Below, piece after piece: positions 25,461 through 34,351 of a DNA stretch of 64,000 bases; the stretch's first letter is position 1; each line of letters starts with the position of its first letter. This DNA comes from Zoogloeaceae bacterium G21618-S1. GTDB lineage: Bacteria; Pseudomonadota; Gammaproteobacteria; Burkholderiales; Rhodocyclaceae. The stretch is taken from contig JAPWHF010000007.1 in the NCBI GenBank assembly GCA_027214125.1, positions 186,001 through 250,000 of the forward strand, given 5' to 3'. The notes under the pieces are model-generated. The model did not search any database. It worked only from the letters and a program-made list of their open reading frames with translations, and had not been told where the DNA came from. The translations under genes and the position numbers were made by a program.

Positions 25461-25903
25461 GCACACTAGATATCAATGAAATTGTGAAGTACCTGCCGCA
25501 CCGGTATCCGTTCCTTCTGGTTGATCGGGTCATCGAGCTGGAGGAGGGCAAACGCGTGGTAGCGATCAAGAACGTCACCATGAACGAGCCTTTCTTTACC
25601 GGTCACTTCCCGAATCACCCGGTCATGCCCGGTGTGCTGATTGTTGAAGCCATGGCGCAGGCGGCTGCGGTGTTGTCGTTCAAGACCATGGGCATCATGC
25701 CTGACGAAAACTCGCTGGTGCTGTTCGCAGGTATCGACAATGTCCGGTTCAAGCGCCCGGTGACCCCTGGCGACCAACTGGTGATGGAAGTCGACATCGT
25801 CAATAGCAAGCGCAACATCTACAAGTACCACGGTGTTGCCCGTGTTGACGGCCTTGTTGTTGCTGAAGCCGACCTGATGTGCGCGCTCAAGACCAAGTCA
25901 TGA
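25457..25903 (+). CDS. fabZ: 3-hydroxyacyl-ACP dehydratase FabZ
   Basis: FabZ dehydrates 3-hydroxyacyl-ACP in fatty-acid elongation, competing with LpxA for the shared precursor. The hotdog fold (148 residues) shows [13 protein letters not shown], the catalytic His in [13 protein letters not shown] and the catalytic Glu in [10 protein letters not shown]. The start is GTG at 25457, overlapping the lpxD stop (GTGA). The longer upstream frame lies inside lpxD. The stop overlaps the lpxA ATG by four bases. Confidence 0.96.
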   Translation: MSTLDINEIVKYLPHRYPFLLVDRVIELEEGKRVVAIKNVTMNEPFFTGHFPNHPVMPGVLIVEAMAQAAAVLSFKTMGIMPDENSLVLFAGIDNVRFKRPVTPGDQLVMEVDIVNSKRNIYKYHGVARVDGLVVAEADLMCALKTKS

Positions 25904-26670
25904 TCCACTCGACGGCAATCATTCATCCTGACGCAAAGCTCGCGGACGGGGTCAGTGTTGGCGCGTACAGCCTCATCGGCCCTCATGTCGAGATCGGTGC
26001 CGACACGCGGATCGGCCCGCATGTTGTCATTGAAGGCCATACCCGCATCGGACAAGGGAACGAGATTTTCCAGTTCTGTTCGATCGGAGGGAGCCCTCAG
26101 GACAAAAAGTACGACGACGAGCCCACGCGACTTGAAATCGGCGACCGAAACACGATTCGCGAGTACTGCTCCTTCAATGTCGGTACTTCGCAAGACGTTG
26201 GCGTGACACGCGTTGGTAGTGACAACTGGATCATGGCCTATGTCCACATCGCCCACGACTGTCAGGTCGGCGATCACACCATTTTCGCCAACAATGCGAC
26301 GTTGGCCGGGCACGTCCATGTTGGCGACTGGGCGATTCTTGGCGGTTTTACCGGCGTCCATCAGTTTGTACGTGTCGGCGCGCATTCCTTCTGTGGCGTC
26401 AGTACCGTGCTACTACAGGATCTACCGCCCTACGTCACGGTGTCCGGCAATCCCTCGCGCCCGCATGGAATCAACAGCGAAGGCTTGAAGCGTCGGGGTT
26501 ACTCACCCGAATCGATCATCGCAATCAAACGCGCTTATCGAGCGCTCTATCGCTCTGGCCTGAGTCTGGAAGAATCCCGAAAAATCATTGCTGAAGCCGC
26601 AGTCGAAGATCAATCGGTCAAGGTGTTTTCGGACTTCATCGCGGTCTCGAACCGCGGGATAGTGCGCTGA
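25900..26670 (+). CDS. lpxA: UDP-N-acetylglucosamine O-acyltransferase
   Basis: LpxA carries out the first step of lipid A synthesis. The 256-residue protein is a left-handed beta-helix of hexapeptide repeats ([20 protein letters not shown] onward). The catalytic His is in [11 protein letters not shown], the substrate loop is [14 protein letters not shown], and the helical C-terminus includes RRGYSPESI. The ATG at 25900 overlaps the fabZ stop (ATGA). The gene is part of the skp-lpxD-fabZ-lpxA-lpxB block. Confidence 0.97.
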   Translation: MIHSTAIIHPDAKLADGVSVGAYSLIGPHVEIGADTRIGPHVVIEGHTRIGQGNEIFQFCSIGGSPQDKKYDDEPTRLEIGDRNTIREYCSFNVGTSQDVGVTRVGSDNWIMAYVHIAHDCQVGDHTIFANNATLAGHVHVGDWAILGGFTGVHQFVRVGAHSFCGVSTVLLQDLPPYVTVSGNPSRPHGINSEGLKRRGYSPESIIAIKRAYRALYRSGLSLEESRKIIAEAAVEDQSVKVFSDFIAVSNRGIVR

Positions 26671-26673
26671 ACC

Positions 26674-27834
26674 ATGGGCTCACGCATCGCCCTGGTCGCG
26701 GGCGAAGCCTCCGGTGACCTGCTTGCCAGTCATCTGATCGCCGCGCTGAAGTCGCGCCAGCCCGATTTGCGCTGTGAAGGTATCGGCGGCCCGAAGATGG
26801 AAGCGGTCGGTTTTGACGCGTGGTGGCCGTACGACCGTCTGGCTGTTCACGGCTACGTCGACGCACTGAAGCGCTACCGCGAATTGTCGCGAATGCGCCG
26901 TGCGCTGCTGGCTCGACTGCTGAAGAATCCGCCCGACGTGTTTATCGGTGTGGATGCCCCGGACTTCAACCTTTGGCTAGAGCAGCAGTTGCGTCGTCAC
27001 GGCGTCCACACGGTGCATTTTGTCAGCCCCTCGATCTGGGCCTGGCGTGGCGGACGCATCAAACGGATTCGGGCGGCTATCGACCATATGCTCTGCCTGT
27101 TTCCGTTCGAGCCCGCCATCTATGAAGCGGCGGATGTACCGGCGACCTATGTCGGGCATCCGCTCGCAGACACCTTTCCGTTGGTTCCGAACAAGCTGGA
27201 AGCCCGGGAGCGGCTCCATCTGCCCCATGCAGCGCCGGTGTTTGCACTTTTGCCAGGGAGTCGGGAGTCGGAGGTTGCCAATCTTGCGCCGCTCTTTATT
27301 GATACCGCCAAGTATTTGCTCACGCGCTATCCCGATGCGAGGTTTCTTGTGCCCCTCGCGACACGCGAGACCCGGGTGATTTTTGAGCATGCCCAGTACG
27401 TGGCCGACGCCCGCGATCTGCCTTTGAGCCTGCTATTTGGCCATGCGGTCGACGCCATGACCGCGGCGGACGTTGTGCTGGTGGCCAGTGGCACCGCATC
27501 GCTTGAAGCCGCGTTGCTGAAGCGCCCGATGGTGATTGCCTACCGCATGGGAGATTTCCAGTACCGCATGATGAAGCGTATGGCCTATCTGCCGTGGGTC
27601 GGCTTGCCCAACATCCTGTGCAACGAAAGTGTTGTACCTGAAATGCTGCAAGACAACGCAACGCCCGAGGCGCTGGGCGAAGCGCTTGCGCGATGGTATG
27701 ACGACGCGGACGCGCAACACGCGCTGGTCGAGCGGTTCACTGCGTTGCATCACGTGCTGCGCCAGGACACCGCCCAGCGCGCCGCCGACATTATTTTGCC
27801 GCTGCTCGGTTCGCGCCAAAATGACACGGTCTGA
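26674..27834 (+). CDS. lpxB: Lipid-A-disaccharide synthase
   Basis: LpxB joins UDP-diacylglucosamine and lipid X into the lipid A disaccharide. It is a GT-B fold glycosyltransferase of 386 residues with [16 protein letters not shown] near the N-terminus, [35 protein letters not shown] and the C-terminal [21 protein letters not shown]. It begins three bases after lpxA. Its 3' end overlaps the rnhB start by 14 bases. Confidence 0.96.
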   Translation: MGSRIALVAGEASGDLLASHLIAALKSRQPDLRCEGIGGPKMEAVGFDAWWPYDRLAVHGYVDALKRYRELSRMRRALLARLLKNPPDVFIGVDAPDFNLWLEQQLRRHGVHTVHFVSPSIWAWRGGRIKRIRAAIDHMLCLFPFEPAIYEAADVPATYVGHPLADTFPLVPNKLEARERLHLPHAAPVFALLPGSRESEVANLAPLFIDTAKYLLTRYPDARFLVPLATRETRVIFEHAQYVADARDLPLSLLFGHAVDAMTAADVVLVASGTASLEAALLKRPMVIAYRMGDFQYRMMKRMAYLPWVGLPNILCNESVVPEMLQDNATPEALGEALARWYDDADAQHALVERFTALHHVLRQDTAQRAADIILPLLGSRQNDTV

Positions 27835-28420
27835 GCCTCGCCTGATTTGCGGCGTCGATGAAGCGGGGCGGGGGCCCCTGTGTGGCTCGGTGGTGGCGGC
27901 GGCCGTCATTCTCGATCCGGCGAAGCCGATCGAGGGCCTGGCGGACTCCAAAAAACTGAGCGAGAAGCGGCGCGAGCAACTCGCACCGTTGATTCGCCAA
28001 CGCGCGCTGGCCTGGGCCGTGGCAGAAGCCAGCGTCGAGGAGATTGATCGGCTCAACATCCTTCACGCCACCATGCTGGCCATGAAGCGCGCGGTCGAGG
28101 CGCTGCAGATCGCGCCGGACGAGGTACTGATTGACGGGAATCGCTGTCCGCAGATCGACTACCCGGTGCAGGCAATCGTCAAAGGCGATTCGCTGGTGGC
28201 GGCCATTTCGGCCGCATCAATTCTCGCCAAAACAGTGCGTGACGCGCAGATGCTGGCGCTCGACGTGGCCTATCCGCACTATGGGCTGGCCGCGCATAAA
28301 GGCTACCCGACCGCGGCGCATCTGGCGGCTATTCGCCAACACGGGGTGAAGGATTTTTACCGTAAAAGCTTCGGGCCGGTCCGTGCGGTATGGTTGAATC
28401 CCCCTTTGTTCGAGAGTTGA
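27821..28420 (+). CDS. rnhB: Ribonuclease HII
   Basis: Removes RNA, including single ribonucleotides, from DNA hybrids. The 199-residue protein has the catalytic [13 protein letters not shown] (Asp, Glu), [12 protein letters not shown], the later Asp in LIDGNR, and [15 protein letters not shown]. The frame is open into lpxB, but the ATG at 27821 gives a normal N-terminus and an overlap of 14 bases with lpxB, indicating coupled translation. lpxB-rnhB adjacency is widespread. Confidence 0.95.
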   Translation: MTRSEPRLICGVDEAGRGPLCGSVVAAAVILDPAKPIEGLADSKKLSEKRREQLAPLIRQRALAWAVAEASVEEIDRLNILHATMLAMKRAVEALQIAPDEVLIDGNRCPQIDYPVQAIVKGDSLVAAISAASILAKTVRDAQMLALDVAYPHYGLAAHKGYPTAAHLAAIRQHGVKDFYRKSFGPVRAVWLNPPLFES

Positions 28421-28424
28421 TGCC

Positions 28425-28880
28425 ATGAACGCGCCACACGTTTTTCTCTTCTTTCATCTGCTGGCCGTCATTATCTGGGTGGGCGGCATGGCCTTTGCCT
28501 ACCTGTGTTTGCGGCCGGCCGCCGGCATGCTTGCACCGCCAGATCGCTTGCGCTTGTGGCAAGGCGTGTTTTCCCGCTTTTTTCCCATGGTGTGGGTTGC
28601 CGTTGTGGCGATTCTGCTTACCGGATTTGGCGGCCTGCTCAATGTCGGCTTTGCCAGTGCGCCCCGTGCATGGCACATCATGATGAGCGTCGGCTTGGTG
28701 ATGATCCTCATCTATGCCTATGTCTGGTTCGTGCCATGGCAAGCACTCAAGCGTGCCGTGGCGGCTGAGCGCTGGCCCGATGGCGCGGCGGCGCTGGGGC
28801 GGATCCGGCAGGCCGTCGCGGTCAATACCAGCCTGGGGCTGATCAACGTGGCGGTGGCGACGCTCGGCCTGGCGGCATGA
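28425..28880 (+). CDS. Small integral membrane protein, CopD-like
   Basis: A 151-residue protein with four hydrophobic helices and conserved-looking FFHLLAVIIWVGGMAF in the first one, a pattern seen in CopD-type and related small membrane families with intramembrane His. The helix-3 region contains AWHIMMSVGLVMILIYAY. Its role is unknown. Binding of copper or haem by the His residues is only a guess from the resemblance. It starts five bases after rnhB, and its TGA overlaps the next ATG (ATGA), so it belongs to the same transcription unit. Confidence 0.75.
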   Translation: MNAPHVFLFFHLLAVIIWVGGMAFAYLCLRPAAGMLAPPDRLRLWQGVFSRFFPMVWVAVVAILLTGFGGLLNVGFASAPRAWHIMMSVGLVMILIYAYVWFVPWQALKRAVAAERWPDGAAALGRIRQAVAVNTSLGLINVAVATLGLAA

Positions 28881-29662
28881 TAGCGATCCAGTCGCGCGAC
28901 AACCCGCTGGTCAAGCGGATTCATGCACTGTCGAGTTCAGGGCGCGAGCGACGTAAAACCGGGCTGACCGTTCTCGACGGCGCGCATCTGATTGCTTCAG
29001 CGCTGGATGCCGGCGTCGCGCCTGTCCAGCTGGTGGTGAGCGAGTCTGGCCTGGCGCGTGAAGAGCATCAGGCGCTGATCATCCGGATCGGCACGCAGTG
29101 CCCGGTTGCCAGTTTGCCCGATGCGCTTTTTGCGCATGTCAGCGCGCTCGAGTCGCCCTCCGGCCTGCTGGCGCTGATGGCCACGCCAACCATCGAAGTG
29201 ACGCCCGCGCTGAGCAAGGATTCACTGATTGTGCTCGACGCGGTGCAGGACGCCGGCAATCTGGGAACCTTGTTGCGCACTGCCGCCGCGGCTGGCATTC
29301 GCGTTGCGCTGCTGACCGAGGGCTGCGCGCAGGCCTGGTCGCCACGCGTCTTGCGTGCGGGCATGGGCGCGCATTTCCAGATGCAGCTGCTTGAACGCGT
29401 CGATGTTGCTTCGGCGCTTGCCGAGTATCCAGGGCGTATTGCAGCAACCGTACTGGGTGCGCACAGCCAATCCCTGTTCGAGCTTGAGCTCACCGGACCG
29501 ACCGCGTGGCTGTTCGGGGCTGAGGGGCAGGGCTTGTCGGAGGCGCTGCAAGATCTGGCCACCACGCATGTACACATTCCGATGCCGGGGCAAGTCGAAT
29601 CGCTCAATGTCGCCGCTGCTGCGGCGATTTGCCTGTTTGAGCAAGTGCGCCAACGTCAATGA
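28877..29662 (+). CDS. SpoU-family RNA 2'-O-methyltransferase
   Basis: A SPOUT (TrmH/RlmB class) methyltransferase of 261 residues acting on rRNA or tRNA. An N-terminal substrate-binding domain (IQSRDNPLVKRIHALSSSG) precedes the catalytic knot, which has DAVQDAGNLGTLLRTAAAAG (motif 1), WLFGAEGQGLS (motif 2) and IPMPGQVESLNVAAAAAI (motif 3). The specific nucleotide target cannot be read from sequence. It is the last gene of the long plus-strand run; no clear T-run terminator follows. Confidence 0.9.
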   Translation: MIAIQSRDNPLVKRIHALSSSGRERRKTGLTVLDGAHLIASALDAGVAPVQLVVSESGLAREEHQALIIRIGTQCPVASLPDALFAHVSALESPSGLLALMATPTIEVTPALSKDSLIVLDAVQDAGNLGTLLRTAAAAGIRVALLTEGCAQAWSPRVLRAGMGAHFQMQLLERVDVASALAEYPGRIAATVLGAHSQSLFELELTGPTAWLFGAEGQGLSEALQDLATTHVHIPMPGQVESLNVAAAAAICLFEQVRQRQ

Positions 29663-29868
29663 CAGGCCTTCTGTCGGGCGGAGCGTGCCATGTGTCACGC
29701 ACGCACGGCGGTAGCTCGGGCTAGGTGTCAGGTTTTGTGAAAAATTTCCGTGAACGTCTGAGTCAAGTTGGAGATCCTCCGAAAGTCATAACACAGCTTT
29801 AACGGCTACATCCTCATAGACGGAAGAATCCGCACAGGGTGCAGCGCGTCCACACCTGGAGACAAACG

Positions 29869-30372
29869 ATGATGCCTGCCTATGCTAAAACGGCAAAAGG
29901 CGTGACGGAGGTCGAGACACGCGCCGACCGCCTCAAGCCCGCACTTCGACGATTATTGATTCTCGTCGACGGAAAGAAACCCCTGGATGCGCTCAAGTCG
30001 CTGATCGGAGTCGATGAGATCGACGAGCCCTTGTCGCAGCTTGTAGAGGGGGGATACATTGAGGCGGTAGATGCCGCCAATGATGCGGGTGCAGCCGCGG
30101 GTTCGAACGTGACAACGGCGTTTGATCTCACCAGTCTGCCGGCCGAGCGTGATCCCAAGGCCCTTGATAAGGCCCGCAATTACATGATCAACACGCTCAA
30201 GCATTTCCACGGGCCATACACCAAGCTGGATCTGATGCGCGTGGTTCAAGCCAGCGAAAGTCATGCCCAGTTGCGCGAACACTACGCCGACTGGTTGCGG
30301 TGCATGCATGAATCCAGCATGGCCGAGCGCCGGCTCGATGAGCTGAATCGGGAGCTCTTCGCCGTACTCTAG
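29869..30372 (+). CDS. Conserved-looking protein of unknown function
   Basis: A soluble, mostly helical protein of 167 residues with no signal peptide. The N-terminal half ([20 protein letters not shown], then [23 protein letters not shown]) looks like a small winged-helix-like unit. The C-terminal half is helical ([18 protein letters not shown]). The frame is open 10 codons upstream; I chose the ATG at 29869 because it follows CTGGAGACAAACG. A 206-base gap separates it from the methyltransferase gene, so it probably has its own promoter. I do not recognise a named family. Confidence 0.72.
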   Translation: MMPAYAKTAKGVTEVETRADRLKPALRRLLILVDGKKPLDALKSLIGVDEIDEPLSQLVEGGYIEAVDAANDAGAAAGSNVTTAFDLTSLPAERDPKALDKARNYMINTLKHFHGPYTKLDLMRVVQASESHAQLREHYADWLRCMHESSMAERRLDELNRELFAVL

Positions 30373-30394
30373 CCGGGGTGACAGCCTGCGCCGC

Positions 30395-30956
30395 TCAGCC
30401 CAGCCGATCGTCTGCGAGGTGGTAAGGGGGCTTCCATCAGGTTGACCTCCACCATATCGCGCGCCTTGTCGAGCAGATTCAGGCAGTCCGGGCTCAGATG
30501 CCGCAGATGCAGCCGTTTGCCGAGCACACGGTAACGCTCGGCGAGACCGTCGATGGCCTCAAGGCCAGAGTGATCCACCACCCGCGCATGGCGGAAGTCC
30601 ACCACCACGTCTTCTGGGTCGGTGCGTGGCGAGAACAGGCTGTGAAAATTCTGACTGGAGGCGAAGAACAGCGAGCCGTGTAGATCGTAGATCTTTCAGC
30701 CATGCTCTTCGGTGCCAACGTCAGCACGGATTTCCTTGGCATGCTACCAGGCAAACACCAGCGCTGAGATCACCACGCCGAACAGTACGGCAATCGCGAG
30801 ATGGGGAAACACCGTCACCACCGTGACCGCGATGAGCGCGGTGAGCGGAATCTGTGCGATCAACGCAGAGGCGAAGAGTACAAAGCCGAGCATGACCGGG
30901 TGCGGCACCGCGCGAACGAATTTGCCGAACGTCATCATCACGAAAGTGATCCGCAA
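30395..30956 (-). pseudogene. Decayed SulP-family anion (sulfate) transporter
   Basis: Read on the minus strand, pieces of a SulP permease lie in order: FGKFVRAVPHPVMLGF, then FASALIAQIPLTALI, then VTVVTVFPHLAIAVLFGVVISALVFAW, then a STAS domain ([20 protein letters not shown] to [16 protein letters not shown]). In intact relatives these pieces are separated by long membrane segments, so the N-terminus and at least two internal blocks are deleted. There are in-frame stops at 30744-30746 (TAG) and 30696-30698 (TGA). After NLMEAP the frame slips by a small indel, since the next frame reads YHLADDRLG and stops at 30395. It lies just downstream of bioD. Confidence 0.9.
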
Positions 30957-30986
30957 TCAATCGCCCGGCGCCGAGCATGTGATGTG

Positions 30987-31664
30987 TCACCGCGCGGCGG
31001 CGGGGAGCACGAGCGATGTTACTGCGGCAGGGTCAGCGTCGCGACGGAAAGCCACATGGCCCAGGCACGGCGCGCCCAGATGCTGCTGCAAGGCGTAGAG
31101 ATTTTCGGTGATGCGCTGCATGCCCGGATCGATCTGGTTGGCCACCCAGCCGGCCAGGGTCAGGCCGCGCGCAGCAATGGCCTCGGCCGTCAGCAGGGCA
31201 TGATTGATACAGCCCAGGCGCATGCCCACGACGAGAATGATCGGTAGATTCAGGGCTGCCGCGAGGTCGGCGGTGTCGAAGGTGTCGGTCAGCGGTACCC
31301 GAAAGCCGCCCACGCCCTCGACCAGCACCAGATCGGCCTGGGTCGAGAGGCGGCCAAAGGCGTCGAGTATTTTGCCGGGGTCGATTCGCGCACCTTCCGC
31401 GGCCGCGGCAATGTGCGGTGCGACGGCGGTACGCAGGCAGATCGGGTTGAGCTCAGCCAGGCCGGGGTCAAAGCTGCCCGCCGCACGTAATTGCGCCGCG
31501 TCCTCATTGACCCATTCGTCTCCCACCTGCTCGGCGCCCGCGGCAACCGGCTTCATGGCAATGGCGCTCAGGCCTGCGCGGCGGGCGGTGTGGAGGAGGG
31601 CGCAGGTGATGAAGGTCTTGCCGATTTCGGTGTCGGTGCCGGCAATAAAATAGGCCGTGGCCAT
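30987..31664 (-). CDS. bioD: Dethiobiotin synthetase
   Basis: BioD closes the ureido ring of dethiobiotin using CO2 and ATP. The 225-residue protein has the P-loop FIAGTDTEIGKTF, the MKPVAAG lysine motif, VEGVGGFRVPL and the Asn-containing GWVANQIDP. It is the last gene of the bio operon. Its ATG overlaps the bioC stop by one base (TGATG). Length is typical. It is followed by transporter debris rather than bioB, which is absent from this window. Confidence 0.95.
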   Translation of the reverse strand: MATAYFIAGTDTEIGKTFITCALLHTARRAGLSAIAMKPVAAGAEQVGDEWVNEDAAQLRAAGSFDPGLAELNPICLRTAVAPHIAAAAEGARIDPGKILDAFGRLSTQADLVLVEGVGGFRVPLTDTFDTADLAAALNLPIILVVGMRLGCINHALLTAEAIAARGLTLAGWVANQIDPGMQRITENLYALQQHLGAPCLGHVAFRRDADPAAVTSLVLPAAAR

Positions 31665-32449
31665 CAGGCAATCCTTTGCAGCGCGAGCAGAATCACATCA
31701 TAGGTCGCCGGCAAGCGCCCGTCTGCACGACGGTGTTGTTCATAGGTGCGCTCCAGTTGTCGCCATGCGGATTTGCCCAGCGGCTTGCGTCGGCGACCGC
31801 TGCCGACCTGATGCGCGCCAATGGCTTTGATGTCTTTCAATAATTGTCGGAGGCTGTCAGCCGTTGCCGCTGTGGGTGACTGATGTGTGGATCTGATCTG
31901 AAAGCCGGCTTGAACGGCGGACTGTCGCCAGGTGTCCGCGGTGTGGAAGCCAATGACGTGTTCGGCGTCGTCGATGCCTCGAAAGGCCTCACGCAACTCC
32001 CACAGCGTCGTTGGCCCGAGCGTGGTAATCCACGCCAGGCCACCCGGTTTCAGGACGCGGCCAAGCTCCGCCATCGCGCGGCCCGGATTGCACCACTGCA
32101 CGGCAAGGCTGGACCAGACGATGTCGACCGATCCGTTGGCCAGCGGCAGCGATTCGAGATCGCCACACACCCGGTGTTGCCCGGCGTGACCGGGATGGCG
32201 TGCGAGCATGCCGGGTGCGAAATCAAGCGCGAGCGTCTTGACAGGCTTCAGCCAGTCAATCAACTCGACTGCCCCCGTGCCCGTGCCGCAGCCCGCATCG
32301 AGCAGGCAGTCGATCGGGCCTTGAGGTGAATGGGCTTTGGCAAGTGTGAGCAGTTGCGCACAGATTTCGCGTTGCACCGCCGCGGCAGCGTCGTAGGTGG
32401 GCGCGGCGCGGTCAAAGGCCGCGCGGACGTGACGCTTGCGCTCAGTCAT
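31664..32449 (-). CDS. bioC: Malonyl-ACP O-methyltransferase BioC
   Basis: BioC methylates malonyl-ACP so that fatty-acid enzymes can build the pimeloyl chain. The 261 residues begin MTERKRHVRAAFDRAAPTYD, with the BioC-type N-terminus. The SAM motif I is DAGCGTGTGAVELI, followed by DIVWSSLAVQWC and LKPGGLAWITTLG. The frame is open 19 codons upstream inside bioH; Met at 32449 is the family start and overlaps bioH by eight bases. Confidence 0.94.
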   Translation of the reverse strand: MTERKRHVRAAFDRAAPTYDAAAAVQREICAQLLTLAKAHSPQGPIDCLLDAGCGTGTGAVELIDWLKPVKTLALDFAPGMLARHPGHAGQHRVCGDLESLPLANGSVDIVWSSLAVQWCNPGRAMAELGRVLKPGGLAWITTLGPTTLWELREAFRGIDDAEHVIGFHTADTWRQSAVQAGFQIRSTHQSPTAATADSLRQLLKDIKAIGAHQVGSGRRRKPLGKSAWRQLERTYEQHRRADGRLPATYDVILLALQRIA

Positions 32450-33185
32450 TGGCGAAGCTGTCGAGCAGGCAGGCGCAGTCGGTCGCACGCGATATAAAGG
32501 GGGCATGACCGGCGTCGGTAAACTCGGAGTACCGTGCGTCGGGCAGCGCTTCGGCCATGAGGCGTGCCGCCTCGGCGGGCATCAATGCATCGTGTGCGCC
32601 ATGCAGCAAGCGCACCGGGCAGCTGATCTCGGCGAGCGATTCGCGCAGATCGGTGTGCGCCAGAATGGTCAGACCATCGGCGAGTCGGGCAGCGTTCTCG
32701 GGGGTGACGGCGACCAGCGCAGCATTGAGCTGCCGCGTCACCTCGCGGCGCGCGGCATCGCCCAGCGCCTGCAGCGCGACAAAGCGGCGCTGGGTCTTGT
32801 CGGGCTCGGCGGCGAAGTCGGTGCAAAAACCATCGACCACCTCGGCGTTCAGCGCGGTCGGCCAATCGGGCCGTTGTACAAAGCACGGGCTGGCGCCGAT
32901 CAGCACGATGCTTTCGAGCTTGGCGGGGTAGCGACGGGCCAGATCCAGCGCGATCAGTGCGCCCAGTGACCAGCCGCAGACTAGCGCGCCATCGGGCAGG
33001 TCTGCGACGAGCGCGTCCGTCCACGCGGCGAGCGTGGCCTTGTCCGGCGTCGGCGCCGCGTCCATGTGACCGGGCAGCGCCGGCGTGAAACACGGCCAGT
33101 CGGGATCGAGTTGCGCGCGAAGCGGTTGCCACACCGATGGGGTCAAGCCCCAGCCGTGGAGCAGTACAAGGGGCGGGCGACTCAT
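32442..33185 (-). CDS. bioH: Pimeloyl-ACP methyl ester esterase BioH
   Basis: BioH removes the methyl group from pimeloyl-ACP methyl ester, ending chain growth. An alpha/beta hydrolase of 247 residues with the oxyanion HGWGL, the nucleophile Ser in GWSLGAL, and the acid and base late in the chain (HGAHDALMP and DAGHAPFIS). It lies between bioF and bioC; overlaps of four and eight bases indicate tight coupling. Placing bioH inside the operon, unlike in E. coli, is common in betaproteobacteria. Confidence 0.94.
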   Translation of the reverse strand: MSRPPLVLLHGWGLTPSVWQPLRAQLDPDWPCFTPALPGHMDAAPTPDKATLAAWTDALVADLPDGALVCGWSLGALIALDLARRYPAKLESIVLIGASPCFVQRPDWPTALNAEVVDGFCTDFAAEPDKTQRRFVALQALGDAARREVTRQLNAALVAVTPENAARLADGLTILAHTDLRESLAEISCPVRLLHGAHDALMPAEAARLMAEALPDARYSEFTDAGHAPFISRATDCACLLDSFAND

Positions 33186-34351
33186 TGCAAGGCTTCGATC
33201 CGGCGGAGGGTGTCAGTCAATCGGGTAATGTCGTCTGGCGTGTGGGCGGCGCTGAGCGAGACGCGTAGCCGCGCCGTCCCCGGCGGGACGGTCGGCGGGC
33301 GGATCGCCGGCACCCACAGGCCCGCGTCCCACAAAGCCGCGGCGGCGCTCAGCGCGGCGGCATTATCGCCGATTTTGATCGGCTGGATGGGCGTGGATGA
33401 GGGCATCAGCTGCCAGCGGCGCAGGGGCAGGGCGTCTCGCAGTTGGTGTTGAAGCGCGACGAGGTGGGCGCGCAGCGTGTCGCCGTGTTCGATCAGATCG
33501 ATGGCGGTGAGCAGCGCATGCGCCAGCGCGGGCGGCGACCCGGTGGTAAAGATGTAGGTGCGCATGGTCTGCATCAACCACTCGACCACATCGGCGTGAC
33601 CCGCCACGAAGGCGCCCGACAGGCCCGCGGCCTTGCCCAGCGTGCCCACCACCAGCAAACGCCAGTGCGCCAGCCCGGCGGCCGCCAAGGCGCCACGGCC
33701 TTGCGGGCCCAGCACACCGAAACCGTGGGCGTCGTCGACCAGCAGCCAGGCGTCGTGCGCTTCCGCCAGGGCGAGCAACTCGGCCAGTGGTGCGATGTCG
33801 CCGTCCATGCTGAACACGCTGTCGGTGACGATCAGTTTGCGGCGGGCGCTGCTATTGGCGAGCAGGCGCGCCAGGGCTTCGGTGTCGCCATGCGCATAGC
33901 GGTGGTGCTCGGCGCGGCTGAGCAGGGCGCCGTCGACCAGCGACGCATGGTTGAGACGGTCGGCAAAGATGGCGTCGCCACGGCCAACCAGCGCGGCGGC
34001 CACGCCCATGTTCACCATGTAGCCGGTCGAAAACACCAGCGCGCGTTCGCAGCCGGTGAAGTCGGCGAGGCGGGCTTCGAGCCGCTCATGCACGCTGTAG
34101 TGACCACTGACCAGATGTGATGCGCCCGAGCCGCCGCCCCAGCGTGCGACCCCCTCGACAATGGCTGCGGCGAGTGCGGGGTGCGCGGCGAGGCCGAGGT
34201 AGTCGTTGCTGCAAAACGACAGCATTTCGCGGCCATCGACGACCGCATGGGGGCCGCAAGGTGTTTCCAGCGTGCGACGACGGCGGATGAGTGCGCGTGA
34301 ATCGCGCTCGGCCAGCTCACCGCGCAGATGCGCCAGAATATTCATCGTCAT
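33182..34351 (-). CDS. bioF: 8-amino-7-oxononanoate synthase
   Basis: BioF condenses pimeloyl-ACP with alanine (PLP-dependent). The 389-residue aminotransferase-fold protein has FCSNDYLGLAAHP, GGSGASHLVSGHY, the PLP-contacting VDDAHGFGVLG, and the Schiff-base Lys in GTLGKAAGLSGAF. Its ATG overlaps the bioA stop by four bases (ATGA) and its TGA overlaps the bioH ATG by four bases. Confidence 0.96.
   Translation of the reverse strand: MTMNILAHLRGELAERDSRALIRRRRTLETPCGPHAVVDGREMLSFCSNDYLGLAAHPALAAAIVEGVARWGGGSGASHLVSGHYSVHERLEARLADFTGCERALVFSTGYMVNMGVAAALVGRGDAIFADRLNHASLVDGALLSRAEHHRYAHGDTEALARLLANSSARRKLIVTDSVFSMDGDIAPLAELLALAEAHDAWLLVDDAHGFGVLGPQGRGALAAAGLAHWRLLVVGTLGKAAGLSGAFVAGHADVVEWLMQTMRTYIFTTGSPPALAHALLTAIDLIEHGDTLRAHLVALQHQLRDALPLRRWQLMPSSTPIQPIKIGDNAAALSAAAALWDAGLWVPAIRPPTVPPGTARLRVSLSAAHTPDDITRLTDTLRRIEALQ

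Noticed and set aside
30721-30990. Minus-strand 89-codon frame beside bioD
   Set aside because: It is a shifted frame across the SulP remnant and carries no independent coding signal.
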